Of a stretch of 64,000 nucleotides of DNA, positions 35,877 through 45,322 are shown in pieces (positions within the stretch are counted from its first letter, which is position 1; each line of letters starts with the position of its first letter). Made by a program: the position numbers and the translations under genes. Under the pieces are notes generated by a model. It searched no databases. It was not told the origin of the DNA and saw only the letters and a program-made list of their open reading frames with translations. Source of the stretch: Companilactobacillus baiquanensis (GTDB lineage: Bacteria > Bacillota > Bacilli > Lactobacillales > Lactobacillaceae); NCBI RefSeq assembly GCF_003946605.1, contig NZ_RHOQ01000005.1, positions 50,162-114,161 of the forward strand, given 5' to 3'.

Positions 35877-38582
35877 TTAATCTACTGATTTGAGAGCCTC
35901 TAACATATCAACTTTTTGAATCTTGTGATTCATCATGTACATTACGACTAAAGAAAAAATGATTGTTAATCCAACTGAAATTAGAATATTAGTCCAAGTT
36001 AGTCCAGGTGCTACCATGGCCGTTGATGGTGGTAATAACGCCATGATATAAGCATGAAACGCATAACCAACACCGATACCTACTATAATACCAGCACCTG
36101 TAAGAATGTTGGTTTCTCGATAGATATACATCAGCACTTCATTTGGATAGAATCCAAGAACCTTAAGTGTGGATAATTCCCGTATACGTTCAGATACATT
36201 GATATTTGTTAATGTATACAGCACAACTAACGACAGTAACGAGGCACTAAGTACTAATACAAGAATCAAATTGTTCAAATTACTTAAGATATTAGTTATA
36301 GTTCGTTTAGTTTCTTGTGACGGAATAGTTTGCACTGCAGCTTTGTTTCGATTAAATTTTTCAGCAAATGAATTAACTGATTTATTATTATTATGTTTCA
36401 ATGTTACCAAGTAGGCATTTGCAGTAACTTTTGTATGGTAAACCTGATTATAGTAATTCTTGTTCATATAAATGTAATGTCCAGCGTACATTGTAGTGAT
36501 TCCGGCTACCTTAATTTTATGACTTGTGCCATCACTATCTTTAATAGTAAAGCTTTCTCCGACACTGACTCCTTGAATTTTAGCCAGTTTTTGGGAGATG
36601 ATTGCGCCTTTATCGTTCAACTTCATCTTTTTGCCAGTTTTATAGTTTCGCAACTTAATGTAATTATCCAGTTTATTAACAGAGTTTGGAACCATCAGTG
36701 AGATGTTCTCTCGTAAATCAGAATCACTATTTTTAGCGTAGACATTGGCAAAGTAGACTTGGCTATAGTGCTTGACGTTATCTGATTTTACGGTTTTTTG
36801 GACTTTTTTTACTTGTTCTTGATTAGCTTTTGGATTGTATACAGAAACTAGATCGTATTGACTAATATGGCCAAATTGACGTGTAACGATTGTATTTAAT
36901 GAGTCTCTAATTCCAAAGCCCGTAATCATTAGTGCAGTTGCTCCGGCTATTCCAATGATAGTCATAAACATTCTTCCCTTGTAACGAAAGAGGTTACGAG
37001 CAGTTACTTTGTGAGAAAAGCTCATCTTTTTCCAAAGTGGAGTAATACGTTCCAGAAGTATTCTTGAGCCACTAACTGGTGGTTTTGGCAACATTAGTTC
37101 TGCTGTATTAGTTTTTAGTGAAGAACGTGCGGCTAGACAAGATGCTAGTACAGTTGAAAATAGTGCTAGTATAAATCCTGCAATAATATACATTGGGTGT
37201 AACGATAGTTGTAAGTTTGAGAAATTGAAGTTTGCCGTGTAAGCACGGAATATGATTCTTGGCAATACGATCAATCCAAGTAAACTACCTAATAATGTTC
37301 CAGTAATAGCAGTAGTGACACTGTAAACTAGAAATTCACGCATAACTTCATTCTTGGTATATCCGAGTGCACGCAATGTTCCCATTTCAATACGTTTTTC
37401 TTCGACCATTCGACGCATAGTTGTAAAACTTACCAAAATTGCAATTAAAAAGAAAAATGCAGGGAATGACTTTCCAAGTGTGTCAATACGAGTAGCATCT
37501 TCGCCGTAATTATTGTAGCCATCATTGTAGTCATTACGATTAGCAATTGTCAGAGTAACGTCGTTTAGTTGACGCCTTGATGATTTGGCAGTTGCTAACT
37601 TATCTTTAGCAGAATTGAGTTCTTTTTGTTGATGTTTTAATATTTCCTTTTTTTTATCGAGTGCTTGTTGCTGGGCATTTAGTTGTGTGGTGCTCCCCGA
37701 TTCATTAGTACTTTTCTTTTGTTCGTCTAACTGCATTTGTGAATTATTAAGAATCGTTTGGGCTGATTCAATGGCGACCGTGTCCTTAGAAATTTCAGAC
37801 TCTGCCGAGTTAATTTTTGTGTTTAAATTATTGCGTAGTTTTGTAACCCGTGTATGATTGCGATTGCTTAGTTTCTTTTGGAGATTATCTACTAAATTAG
37901 AAGCATGATGTTCATAGGATTTAGAATATGACTCACCTTTAGGATGAGTAAAAGATAGGCGAGCAATATTAGGATTTTTATTAGAAAAAGCAGCCTTAGT
38001 TGTATAAGCAAATCCATAAAGAGTACCACTACCAATGTTTGTAGAGCCAAGTTTATCTTTTTTAAGAAATTCTGTAGATGTTGCGAATCCTACAATAGTG
38101 AATTTTTTATGTTTTAAGCCCGTGCTGCTATTGGTTTTACCAGCGGATATGGTTATTTTGTCACCAAGGTTGTATTTACCTCGAAGCTTGTCGCTTAGAA
38201 CAATTTGTGAGGCAGTTTTTGCTTTGTGACCTTTTGTTATAGTCAATTTAGATAGTGACTGGGGATTGCTTTGAATACGCAAAGCTTTATTGGTATTTTT
38301 AATTAAGTCATCGGTAGTATAGCCGAATTCAGTTTTTTTAATACCTTTAAGATTTTTAATTGTAGTCTGATCCTTAGAATTCAAAGCTATTGTTGATGAT
38401 ACCTTTGCATCAGCAAGATGTTCAGTGGTATATGCGATCTGAGCTGTTTTTCTCATGTTTGGTCCTGTGACATTTAGACCAATTAATACGAAAACTCCTA
38501 GCATCAATAGTGCCGATACAGAGACATATCGAGCAAGTGACATTTTGAATTCTCTGGCAATGTTTTTGTTTAGCATTTTCAT
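35877..38582 (-). CDS. FtsX-family ABC transporter permease
   Basis: A 901-residue membrane protein. It has one N-terminal segment (about 15-40), a large outside domain containing a coiled coil (about 250-345, rich in Q, K and S), three segments with the FtsX wording RMVEEKRIEMGTLRALGYTK, then a second FtsX-type block ending near the C-terminus. This layout fits MacB/YknZ-like or peptide-resistance exporters. The ATPase gene lies 10 bp upstream. MKMLNK or MLNK starts are both possible. Confidence 0.85.
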   Translation of the reverse strand: MKMLNKNIAREFKMSLARYVSVSALLMLGVFVLIGLNVTGPNMRKTAQIAYTTEHLADAKVSSTIALNSKDQTTIKNLKGIKKTEFGYTTDDLIKNTNKALRIQSNPQSLSKLTITKGHKAKTASQIVLSDKLRGKYNLGDKITISAGKTNSSTGLKHKKFTIVGFATSTEFLKKDKLGSTNIGSGTLYGFAYTTKAAFSNKNPNIARLSFTHPKGESYSKSYEHHASNLVDNLQKKLSNRNHTRVTKLRNNLNTKINSAESEISKDTVAIESAQTILNNSQMQLDEQKKSTNESGSTTQLNAQQQALDKKKEILKHQQKELNSAKDKLATAKSSRRQLNDVTLTIANRNDYNDGYNNYGEDATRIDTLGKSFPAFFFLIAILVSFTTMRRMVEEKRIEMGTLRALGYTKNEVMREFLVYSVTTAITGTLLGSLLGLIVLPRIIFRAYTANFNFSNLQLSLHPMYIIAGFILALFSTVLASCLAARSSLKTNTAELMLPKPPVSGSRILLERITPLWKKMSFSHKVTARNLFRYKGRMFMTIIGIAGATALMITGFGIRDSLNTIVTRQFGHISQYDLVSVYNPKANQEQVKKVQKTVKSDNVKHYSQVYFANVYAKNSDSDLRENISLMVPNSVNKLDNYIKLRNYKTGKKMKLNDKGAIISQKLAKIQGVSVGESFTIKDSDGTSHKIKVAGITTMYAGHYIYMNKNYYNQVYHTKVTANAYLVTLKHNNNKSVNSFAEKFNRNKAAVQTIPSQETKRTITNILSNLNNLILVLVLSASLLSLVVLYTLTNINVSERIRELSTLKVLGFYPNEVLMYIYRETNILTGAGIIVGIGVGYAFHAYIMALLPPSTAMVAPGLTWTNILISVGLTIIFSLVVMYMMNHKIQKVDMLEALKSVD

Positions 38583-38592
38583 TATTTATCAT

Positions 38593-39297
38593 CTACCATT
38601 CTAGTTTATCTACTGGTATTGGATTTTCGTTATGTGTGTCAGCTTTGACTTTTCCATCTGCAATTTCGATTACATGATCAGCCATTGGACGAATCATCGA
38701 ATTGTGAGTAACAATAATCACATTTTTACCGTATTTTCGAGTAAAGTCCTGAAATAGCTGCAAAATCTTTTTTCCGGTGTGATAATCTAGTGCACCAGTT
38801 GGCTCGTCTGCTAATAATAAATCGGGGTTCTTAGCGATTGCACGGGCGATGGCCGCACGCTGTTGTTCTCCACCTGATAGTTGTGCGGGAAAATTTTGAG
38901 TACGATTTTCTAATCCTACTGCGGCAAGTGCATCTTTTGCAGGCATAGCTTGATCAGCAATTTCAGCAGCTAATTCTACATTCTCAAGTGTGGTTAGATT
39001 CTGTACCAAGTTGTAGAATTGGAACACAAATCCAATTTTTTTGCGTCGATAAGTCGTCAGTTCACGTGTATCTAAATTTCCAAGTTCAACACCATTCACG
39101 TTTACTGATCCACTGGTCAGTTTGTCCATCCCTCCTAGTACATTTAGTAATGTCGATTTTCCCGCACCCGATGCACCAAGAATTATGGTTAATTCTCCAG
39201 GGGCGATATTGAAACTAATATCTTTATTAGCAGTTACAGAATTGTTTCCACTGTTGTATGTTTTGGTTTCATTTTGAACTGATATGAAATTTGGCAT
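38593..39297 (-). CDS. ABC transporter ATPase (MacB/LolD type)
   Basis: A 234-residue ATPase with Walker [10 protein letters not shown] (about 40-48), signature LSGGEQQR, Walker [13 protein letters not shown] and the switch histidine in VTHN. The wording is typical of FtsX-partner ATPases, and it pairs with the downstream permease. GGAGG precedes the ATG. It is divergent from a TetR gene that probably represses it. Confidence 0.9.
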   Translation of the reverse strand: MPNFISVQNETKTYNSGNNSVTANKDISFNIAPGELTIILGASGAGKSTLLNVLGGMDKLTSGSVNVNGVELGNLDTRELTTYRRKKIGFVFQFYNLVQNLTTLENVELAAEIADQAMPAKDALAAVGLENRTQNFPAQLSGGEQQRAAIARAIAKNPDLLLADEPTGALDYHTGKKILQLFQDFTRKYGKNVIIVTHNSMIRPMADHVIEIADGKVKADTHNENPIPVDKLEW

Positions 39298-39424
39298 TGT
39301 ATTTTTCCTCCAAACAGATAATAATGAACAACGTGTTAATTAATTACGAATCCATTAAAACATATTTTTTAAAAAGTCCTATGCACATTTTTTGGAAAAG
39401 TGTCAAGCAAATTTAGGAGGTATT

Positions 39425-40036
39425 ATGCCAACAAATAAGGAACGTATTGCTAAAACGGATGCAGATATCTTGGACGCGTTAATTATCGTGGGTAAAAAAA
39501 AGCCGCTGAATCAAATTACCGTCAGTGATATAACTCGTTTCAGTGGTATTAGTCGAGGAACTTTTTATTTACATTATCTTGATAAAGATGATTTTATGAA
39601 AAAAATTAAAAATAATATTTTATCAAAATTTCAACTATTGTTAGACAACGGAATCGACGGCGCTATGAATTATAAAGATTTAAGTGCTGGACAACCGTAT
39701 CCTGTGGTTGATGATATTGTTTCTTTTGTTGCTGAAAATAAGGCACTACTTAGTCTTCTTTTTGGGTCAAATGGTGATCCCGGTTTTGTATCGGATATCA
39801 CCGATAAACTTCAAACAGCAATCTTACGTGAATTAAAGAGGATAAAGGGAGTTCCTACCTTTCGAAGTGATTTACCAAAGAATTATGCATTGAGTTTAGT
39901 AACGAACGCCATTATGTCAGTAGTGAGAATATGGCTGGCAGGGGATGATTCGCTGTCGGAAAAGGAGTTATCTAAAGTAATTATGCGAGCACTGTATTTA
40001 TCACCATATGATGTCCTTGGAATTACGATTAGATAA
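39425..40036 (+). CDS. TetR/AcrR-family regulator
   Basis: A 203-residue protein with an N-terminal HTH (ITVSDITRFSGISRGTFYLHY, about 30-50) and a C-terminal domain of the DhaS-like type (LLSLLFGSNGDPGF). It is divergent from the ABC exporter and probably controls it. The ATG at 39425 follows TAGGAGG; an upstream in-frame start 11 codons earlier precedes that site and was rejected. Confidence 0.87.
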   Translation: MPTNKERIAKTDADILDALIIVGKKKPLNQITVSDITRFSGISRGTFYLHYLDKDDFMKKIKNNILSKFQLLLDNGIDGAMNYKDLSAGQPYPVVDDIVSFVAENKALLSLLFGSNGDPGFVSDITDKLQTAILRELKRIKGVPTFRSDLPKNYALSLVTNAIMSVVRIWLAGDDSLSEKELSKVIMRALYLSPYDVLGITIR

Positions 40037-40068
40037 TATTTTGATTGATATTTGATTTTTTCCAGAGA

Positions 40069-40143
40069 ATATCATAAAGCAGGGGACTTTATGATATGTT
40101 GAAAAATAGATTATCAAATAATCTATTACTACAACACTATAAT
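40069..40143. promoter_or_regulatory. hairpin, inverted repeat and -10 before yitT-like gene
   Basis: ATATCATAAAG/CTTTATGATAT (40069-40079, 40087-40097) may end the tetR transcript. AATAGATTAT-CAA-ATAATCTATT (40105-40127) is a perfect inverted repeat just upstream of TATAAT (40138-40143), placed where a repressor could act. Confidence 0.5.
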
Positions 40144-40209
40144 TAAATAAAATGAAGTGTAAACTAATACTTGGGAAAACTCATTAACCATAAAAGGGGG
40201 ACAAAAACC

Positions 40210-41103
40210 ATGAACTTAAAGTGGACTAGATCCAACAGCTTTGAGCTACTAATGATAACTATAGGCTGTGCTATCTATGCCTTTAGTCTAGACATGATTT
40301 CTATTCCTAACGGCTTAGCTGATGGCGGACTAAGTGGTGTTACATTGATCATTAGATATTTCTTCGGCATCAATCCTGGTGTCAGCACTCTGATCCTTAA
40401 CATTCCGCTAATAATAATTGGCTTCAAACTTTTAGATAAGCGAGTAATGTTTTATACATTTTATGGTGCCGTTTGTTTATCAGTATTTTTAATGATTTGG
40501 GCGCATCAAGATATTATCAAACCGTTGCCATTTAAACATGACCTATTATTATCATCCCTTGCAGCTGGTGTGTTATCCGGACTAGGAATTGGCTTAGTTT
40601 TCCGTTATAACGGTACAACTGGCGGTAGTGATATTATCGCACGTATCGGGCAGAAAAAATTTGGGATGTCATCTGGTAAAGGAATCCTGATTATAGACTA
40701 TTTAGTATTATTCTTATCGCTATCATATTTGGATTTTTATCACATAATGTATTCATTGATCGTTAGTCTTATTCTGGCAAGAATGATCGATCTCGTCCAA
40801 GAGGGTCCTAATCGTGCTAAAGCGGTATTTATTATTTCGGATCAATACCAAGAAATAGCACATTTGATCGATACTAAACTTGAACGTGGATTAACGTATA
40901 TGAATGCTGAAGGTGGCTATAAAAACGATCCTAAACAGATCATTTATTTGATGATCCAACCTCGTGAAGTTCCGCAATTAAAGCAGTTAATTAAATCAGT
41001 TGATGATAAAGCCTTTGTAAGTGTAATTGATGCTCATGAAGTTATTGGTGAGGGCTTTAGTTACCAACGTAAAAGATATAGGGTTGGTTTGCGTAGAAGA
41101 TAG
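40210..41103 (+). CDS. YitT-family membrane protein
   Basis: A 297-residue protein with five or six membrane segments in the first 200 residues (GGLSGVTLIIRYFFGINPG, then GLVFRYNGTTGGSDIIA) and a cytoplasmic DUF2179 domain at the C-terminus (YMNAEGGYKNDPKQIIY). The function of the family is unknown, though transport is assumed. The ATG at 40210 follows AAAGGGGGA; the longer start 13 codons upstream precedes that site. Confidence 0.85.
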   Translation: MNLKWTRSNSFELLMITIGCAIYAFSLDMISIPNGLADGGLSGVTLIIRYFFGINPGVSTLILNIPLIIIGFKLLDKRVMFYTFYGAVCLSVFLMIWAHQDIIKPLPFKHDLLLSSLAAGVLSGLGIGLVFRYNGTTGGSDIIARIGQKKFGMSSGKGILIIDYLVLFLSLSYLDFYHIMYSLIVSLILARMIDLVQEGPNRAKAVFIISDQYQEIAHLIDTKLERGLTYMNAEGGYKNDPKQIIYLMIQPREVPQLKQLIKSVDDKAFVSVIDAHEVIGEGFSYQRKRYRVGLRRR

Positions 41104-41144
41104 ATAGTGGGCCAAAATATATTCAATTTTTGAACATAAATGAG

Positions 41145-41180
41145 AATAAACCAGTAATCCAACCGGATTACTGGTTTATT
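41145..41180. terminator. terminator with AGTAATCC core
   Basis: A perfect 16-bp stem (AATAAACCAGTAATCC) with a four-base loop, shared by convergent yitT-like and lysR genes. Confidence 0.88.
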
Positions 41181-41214
41181 TTGCTTGTTTAATTAAAATG
41201 CGGATTTTTTTACG

Positions 41215-42132
41215 TCACACAGCAGTAGTGTTAAGAACTAATAATTTCTTACGTAAAAATTGAACCAGTTCTTTAACATCTGAACTAGTTCCGGAGCGAA
41301 AATTAATAGTTGTATCTAAAGAAATGAAACCAGCTGGTAGTGGAATTAAGTTGAAATCTAAATTAGGGAATGTTTGTTTTGCCGTGGAAAATGTCGTGAT
41401 CGTAGTTGCTTGAGATAAATTATTGACGGCACGTAAAGCGTCAGCAGCACTTGGAACTAGGATGGTTGTAAAGAGTTTAATATTTTCCTTTTTAAAACTC
41501 ATATCAACGTAATGCTGAAATGAATCACATCCAGATAGTCCTACATATTTAGACATATTCATATTATCAAAAAAATCTGTACTGAACTTTTGATAAAGAT
41601 GATCTGGTTGATAACCATTGCAATGATTAGTAACAAATAAATTTAATTGACGTTGTGGCAGTTCAATTTGTTCAAAACGACTATCCAACAAGCGTCTTCC
41701 AATTAAAATGTCAGTTCCGCCAAGAGTCTCTTTATTATTAGTGATATCAGTTAGTAAACTGATTTGAACCTTTTGTTGAAATTCTTCATAATATTTAGTC
41801 GCTAATTCAGTGACGATACTACTCATAAATGGATCGGTAACACCAATTCTTATGGGGTGATTGTATTGGTTGGCAAGGAAATTCAAGCTGTCGTTTAAAC
41901 GGTCTTCTTCGTCAATGATTGCTTGTAGTCCATTGACCATAATTTTACCGGCATCAGTTAATTCTATTGGTTTAGTGCGATTAACTAGAACTACATTGTG
42001 AGTAGATTCTGTTTCTTTGAGTAATTTGCTGATATATGGCTGACTAAGATAAAGTTGACTAGCGACATCAGAAATTGTCTGAGAATAGTCCACCGTTTTC
42101 AATATTTGTAATAAAATACGATTTGCATTCAT
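41215..42132 (-). CDS. LysR-family regulator
   Basis: A 305-residue regulator. The N-terminal HTH reads DVASQLYLSQPYISKLLKE and the effector domain follows (IRIGVTDPFM). It is divergent from the nitronate-monooxygenase-like gene 137 bp away and probably regulates it. The ATG at 42132 is placed after AGGTGA; the longer frame begins nine codons upstream, before that site. Confidence 0.82.
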   Translation of the reverse strand: MNANRILLQILKTVDYSQTISDVASQLYLSQPYISKLLKETESTHNVVLVNRTKPIELTDAGKIMVNGLQAIIDEEDRLNDSLNFLANQYNHPIRIGVTDPFMSSIVTELATKYYEEFQQKVQISLLTDITNNKETLGGTDILIGRRLLDSRFEQIELPQRQLNLFVTNHCNGYQPDHLYQKFSTDFFDNMNMSKYVGLSGCDSFQHYVDMSFKKENIKLFTTILVPSAADALRAVNNLSQATTITTFSTAKQTFPNLDFNLIPLPAGFISLDTTINFRSGTSSDVKELVQFLRKKLLVLNTTAV

Positions 42133-42269
42133 AGTTATATCACCTGAAATTATATTCATTTAGTAATAATAAATGTTTTATTTGTTATTGGAAGTGACTA
42201 CTTTTCTCACATATAATAACACTTGAAAAGATGATTTTTAAATTTAAATTATAACGAGGGAGAATAATT

Positions 42270-43238
42270 ATGACAAATCGTGTTGCTGAAATTTTAAATA
42301 TTGAAAAGCCTATCATTCAAGCACCTCTATTGTGGTTGACTGATGCGAAATTGGTTTCTGCCGTCAGTAATGCTGGCGGATTGGGTGTATTGGGCTTTAA
42401 CTCGGGTCAAAGAGCAGTTACTCGTTCACTAGATACAACTATTGAAAGAATGCGCAGTGAAATTAATAAAGTGCAGGCGCAAACTGATAACCCGTTTGGC
42501 CTTAATCTTCAAGGAATTAAAGATAACTTTTTTGAACCCACTCTTAAACTTATGATTGATGAAAAAGTTCCTGTTGCCGCAATTGCAGGTGATTTGGATG
42601 CTGATTGTATTAAAGCAATCAAGGATGCTGGAATTACTGTTGTTTATCGTCCTTTAAATCCATCAGTTGAAATAACAAAAAAAGCCGTTGAAGCAGGAGT
42701 AGATATTATTGTGGCAACTGGATTTGATGAAGGTGGAACAGTTCCTGAAAAAGTTGTAGGTACACTGGCAATTATTCCCATGATTGTTGATGCTGCAGGA
42801 AGTGTACCGGTTATGGCCGCCGGAGGAATCGTTGATAAGAGAACCGCTAAAGCTGTTTTTTCATTGGGTGCAGAAGGATTATATGTTGGGACAGCTTTCT
42901 TATTATCTGATGAAAGTCGAATGGCGGATAATATCAAAGAACTTGCAATTAAATCAGACGCTGACGACTTAGTTTTTTATCGTACTCAGCCCGCTTATTA
43001 CCGTTCTTTACCAGGAGAATTGCCAAATAAACTCGTTGAGATGAGTAATAATGGTGCTAGCCGATCAGAAATTGCTTCTGCCAGTAATGGTGGTGACGGA
43101 ATGAGATTAGGCATGCTTGAAGGTGACCTTAGTCAAGGATATGCTTCATTTGGCTTGGGAATCTCTCAAATTAGTAAAATTGAATCCGTATCCACTATTA
43201 TGGATAAGCTTTATGCCGGCGTTCCCGTTGAAAATTAA
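42270..43238 (+). CDS. nitronate monooxygenase / FabK-like flavoprotein
   Basis: A 322-residue FMN TIM-barrel protein. Wording typical of the NMO/2-nitropropane dioxygenase family is IIQAPLLWLTDAKLVSAVSNAGGLGVLG at the N-terminus (shown in parts: IIQAPLLWL, NAGGLGVLG) and VPVMAAGGIVD, GAEGLYVGTAFL later. It may oxidise nitronates or act like enoyl-ACP reductase FabK; no fatty-acid genes are nearby, which favours the former. A GAGGGAGA site precedes the ATG. Confidence 0.82.
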   Translation: MTNRVAEILNIEKPIIQAPLLWLTDAKLVSAVSNAGGLGVLGFNSGQRAVTRSLDTTIERMRSEINKVQAQTDNPFGLNLQGIKDNFFEPTLKLMIDEKVPVAAIAGDLDADCIKAIKDAGITVVYRPLNPSVEITKKAVEAGVDIIVATGFDEGGTVPEKVVGTLAIIPMIVDAAGSVPVMAAGGIVDKRTAKAVFSLGAEGLYVGTAFLLSDESRMADNIKELAIKSDADDLVFYRTQPAYYRSLPGELPNKLVEMSNNGASRSEIASASNGGDGMRLGMLEGDLSQGYASFGLGISQISKIESVSTIMDKLYAGVPVEN

Positions 43239-43256
43239 TACATTTAAAATAATTAC

Positions 43257-43295
43257 AAAAAAACCGTCACGGAAATTTCTGTGACGGTTTTTTCG
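43257..43295. terminator. intrinsic terminator
   Basis: AAAAAACCGTCAC (43258-43270) pairs with GTGACGGTTTTTT (43281-43293) and the stem continues through GAAATTTC. Confidence 0.88.
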
Positions 43296-43325
43296 TAATT
43301 TACAGATAGTGAATGGATAAGTAAA

Positions 43326-43353
43326 TTGACAGTACGTATTAAGTACGTATAAT
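43326..43353 (+). promoter_or_regulatory. hicA-hicB promoter with repeated AGTACGTAT
   Basis: TTGACA (43326-43331) and TATAAT (43348-43353) are 16 bp apart. AGTACGTAT occurs twice (43331-43339 and 43342-43350) across the spacer, an operator arrangement suited to autorepression by HicB. Confidence 0.72.
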
Positions 43354-43374
43354 GATAAATGCTTAGGAGTGTAT

Positions 43375-43452
43375 ATGGAACATTCAGCAAAGGAAGTTAT
43401 TAGTTTATTAGCCAATCATGGCTTTTACGAAATACGAATAAACGGAGGATAG
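43375..43452 (+). pseudogene. hicA: truncated hicA toxin remnant
   Basis: A 25-codon ORF with a good TAGGAG site. It encodes MEHSAKEVISLLANHGFYEI and RINGG, then TAG. This matches the first helix and strand of HicA toxins, which normally continue with SHH containing the catalytic histidine. Everything from that point is missing and the stop merges into the GGAGG site of hicB. It looks like an in-place deletion of the toxic part. Confidence 0.75.
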
Positions 43453-43454
43453 AA

Positions 43455-43853
43455 ATGAAAAAAAGACTAGTAGTATATCCAGCAATTTTTGATGATTCAG
43501 AAAATAAAAAGGGTATCTATAGTGTTGAATTCCCTGATGTTCCAGATGCTTTAACGTATGGTGATAATCTAGCCGAAGCTTTAGATCGGGCACCAGAAGC
43601 ATTGGGATTATCTTTGTATGAACTAAAAACTCTTCCCGAACCATCAAATATAAATGAAGTCAGAAAAAATAACCCTCAAGCAATTATCAATTTTGTGAGC
43701 GTTGATCTGGAAAAAATCAAAGCTAAAGTTAAGGTACCATACGTAAGAAAAAATACGACTCTACCAGCTGATATTGCCCAAAAAGCAGAGGAGAGAAATA
43801 TCAATTTCTCAGAAACCTTACTCGAAGGCTTAAAGCAAAAATTGAATCAGTGA
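43455..43853 (+). CDS. hicB: HicB-family antitoxin (orphan)
   Basis: A 132-residue protein with the partial RNase-H-like HicB fold (VVYPAIFD, GIYSVEFPDVPDALTYGDNLAEAL, about 7-45) and a C-terminal ribbon-helix or HTH-like tail (TLPADIAQKAEERNINFSETL). HicB neutralises the HicA mRNA interferase and represses its own promoter. Here only a hicA stub is upstream, so the antitoxin is an orphan kept possibly as a regulator. GGAGG precedes the ATG. Confidence 0.85.
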   Translation: MKKRLVVYPAIFDDSENKKGIYSVEFPDVPDALTYGDNLAEALDRAPEALGLSLYELKTLPEPSNINEVRKNNPQAIINFVSVDLEKIKAKVKVPYVRKNTTLPADIAQKAEERNINFSETLLEGLKQKLNQ

Positions 43854-43855
43854 AT

Positions 43856-44158
43856 TTACATTTCACTCAGATTTAAAAGGTTATTCTTAGGGTCATGAAA
43901 CATTACAGAGGCAGAACCCATATCGCGTAGTTCACGCCACCAATTCTCTTGTTCATTTGAAAAAACAATCTTTTTAGTGAGACGAATGTAATTTACGGCA
44001 CTAGCGGCACGTGTTGTTAAATCACCAACATCAGCACCTTCATCAAGCCTTTTGTAGGCTTTTAGCAGAGGTCCTTGCAAACTAGTTTCTTTAGTGGAGT
44101 TATAGAGATTTTTAATAAGTTTCTTTGCTTTAGATAGTTGATCATTATTTTTAGTCAT
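43856..44158 (-). CDS. bacteriocin immunity protein, enterocin-A type
   Basis: A 100-residue cytoplasmic helical protein. The pattern KKLIKNLYN near the start and AVNYIRLTKKIVFSNEQENWWRELRDMG (in parts: NYIRLTKKIVF, NEQENWW) in the second half matches immunity proteins for pediocin-like class IIa bacteriocins. They protect against killing through the mannose PTS. No bacteriocin precursor is visible nearby, so it is orphan. The ATG at 44158 follows AGAAAGG; a GTG three codons earlier overlaps that site. Confidence 0.75.
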   Translation of the reverse strand: MTKNNDQLSKAKKLIKNLYNSTKETSLQGPLLKAYKRLDEGADVGDLTTRAASAVNYIRLTKKIVFSNEQENWWRELRDMGSASVMFHDPKNNLLNLSEM

Positions 44159-44261
44159 CGTTTTCACCTTTCTAATTGTCTAATAGTTTCTATATATATT
44201 GTAATTCTGCATAGCTTTTTTGAAATTGACGAAGTGTCAAATCAAAAATTATTTTAATAAA

Positions 44262-44318
44262 AAAACGAGCAACTATCGAAACTCTTATATATTGAGTTTC
44301 GATAGTCGCTCGTTTTCT
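44262..44318. terminator. femX terminator
   Basis: A 23-bp stem (44262-44284 with 44294-44316, one mismatch) followed by T-rich sequence on both sides. Confidence 0.88.
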
Positions 44319-44323
44319 CTTTT

Positions 44324-45322
44324 TTACTTATTAGTGAATTTCTTGTAACGATCTTTATCCATAACGTAGTCGATTTCACCAATATATTCAAGATACTTAC
44401 TATCTTTGAAGAAACCGTGCTTGAACTTATACAAACCATCACTTACATCAAAACCAAAGATACCACCAAAGTCATAGCGTGTCTTGTGGTCAGCAATGGC
44501 ATGCTCGATCATAGCCCATTGCAAAAGATGTGGTGCCATATAATTACGATGTGAATTCAAACTTCCACCGTACATATACCAAGCTTTATCACCATATTCA
44601 AAACAGATTGATCCGGCGATTACTTCATCATCAACTGAAGCTAAGTAGATGTTCATCATATTTTTACCAGAGAATGCTTCAACCATGCGGTCAAAGTATG
44701 CTTTAGGACGATAAGTGATATCGTGTCTTTCACTCATAACTTTATAAGTCTTATAAAATTGATCCATGAATTCTTGTGTGTCGCCACTTTCGATCGTAAC
44801 ACCCTTACGTTTTGCTAAACGAATGTTATAACGTGTCTTTGAATGGAATGTCATGATGACATCATCAGGATCAGCATCTTTAATATTCATAACAAAGTTA
44901 AAACGAGGTTGGATCGTACTATGAGCTTCACTTAATGGAAGATTTCTATTTCTCATAGTATAGCCGTGATCTGCTAATTGACTATCGAGTTTTTCGTTGT
45001 ATTCAACTTCAGGATCGATTCTTAATAAGAAGCAGTTTCTTTCTTCCAAAGCAGGTTGAGCTTCTTTGACTAAGGCGTCTAAAGTATCAACGTTAAAGTT
45101 GTCGCCAACGTATCCTTTAGAACAATATGCAAGGCCGTTGATAGTTAGAACTGACATAGCAGCAGTAGGATTGTCGATATCGCCTAGATAGACGTAAAAT
45201 CCATCCCAATTATCCTTAACGTGTCCCCATTCTAGTGTTTGTGTTACTGAAGTAAAAGCAGCATCTTTGATGTAATCTTGGTATTTCTTAATTTCTGGAT
45301 CGTCTTTTGTTAGTACAGGCAT
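44324..45322 (-). CDS. FemX/FemAB-family peptidoglycan branching aminoacyltransferase
   Basis: A 332-residue enzyme with two GNAT-like halves. Family wording is FHSKTRYNIRLAKRKGV (about 159-175) and YMYGGS, YDFGGI, DGLYKFKHGFF near the end. FemX-type proteins add the first amino acid of the interpeptide bridge onto the lysine of lipid II using aminoacyl-tRNA. Its start overlaps the stop of the upstream ATP-grasp gene (TAATG), so they are made together. AAGGAG lies inside the end of that gene. Confidence 0.85.
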   Translation of the reverse strand: MPVLTKDDPEIKKYQDYIKDAAFTSVTQTLEWGHVKDNWDGFYVYLGDIDNPTAAMSVLTINGLAYCSKGYVGDNFNVDTLDALVKEAQPALEERNCFLLRIDPEVEYNEKLDSQLADHGYTMRNRNLPLSEAHSTIQPRFNFVMNIKDADPDDVIMTFHSKTRYNIRLAKRKGVTIESGDTQEFMDQFYKTYKVMSERHDITYRPKAYFDRMVEAFSGKNMMNIYLASVDDEVIAGSICFEYGDKAWYMYGGSLNSHRNYMAPHLLQWAMIEHAIADHKTRYDFGGIFGFDVSDGLYKFKHGFFKDSKYLEYIGEIDYVMDKDRYKKFTNK

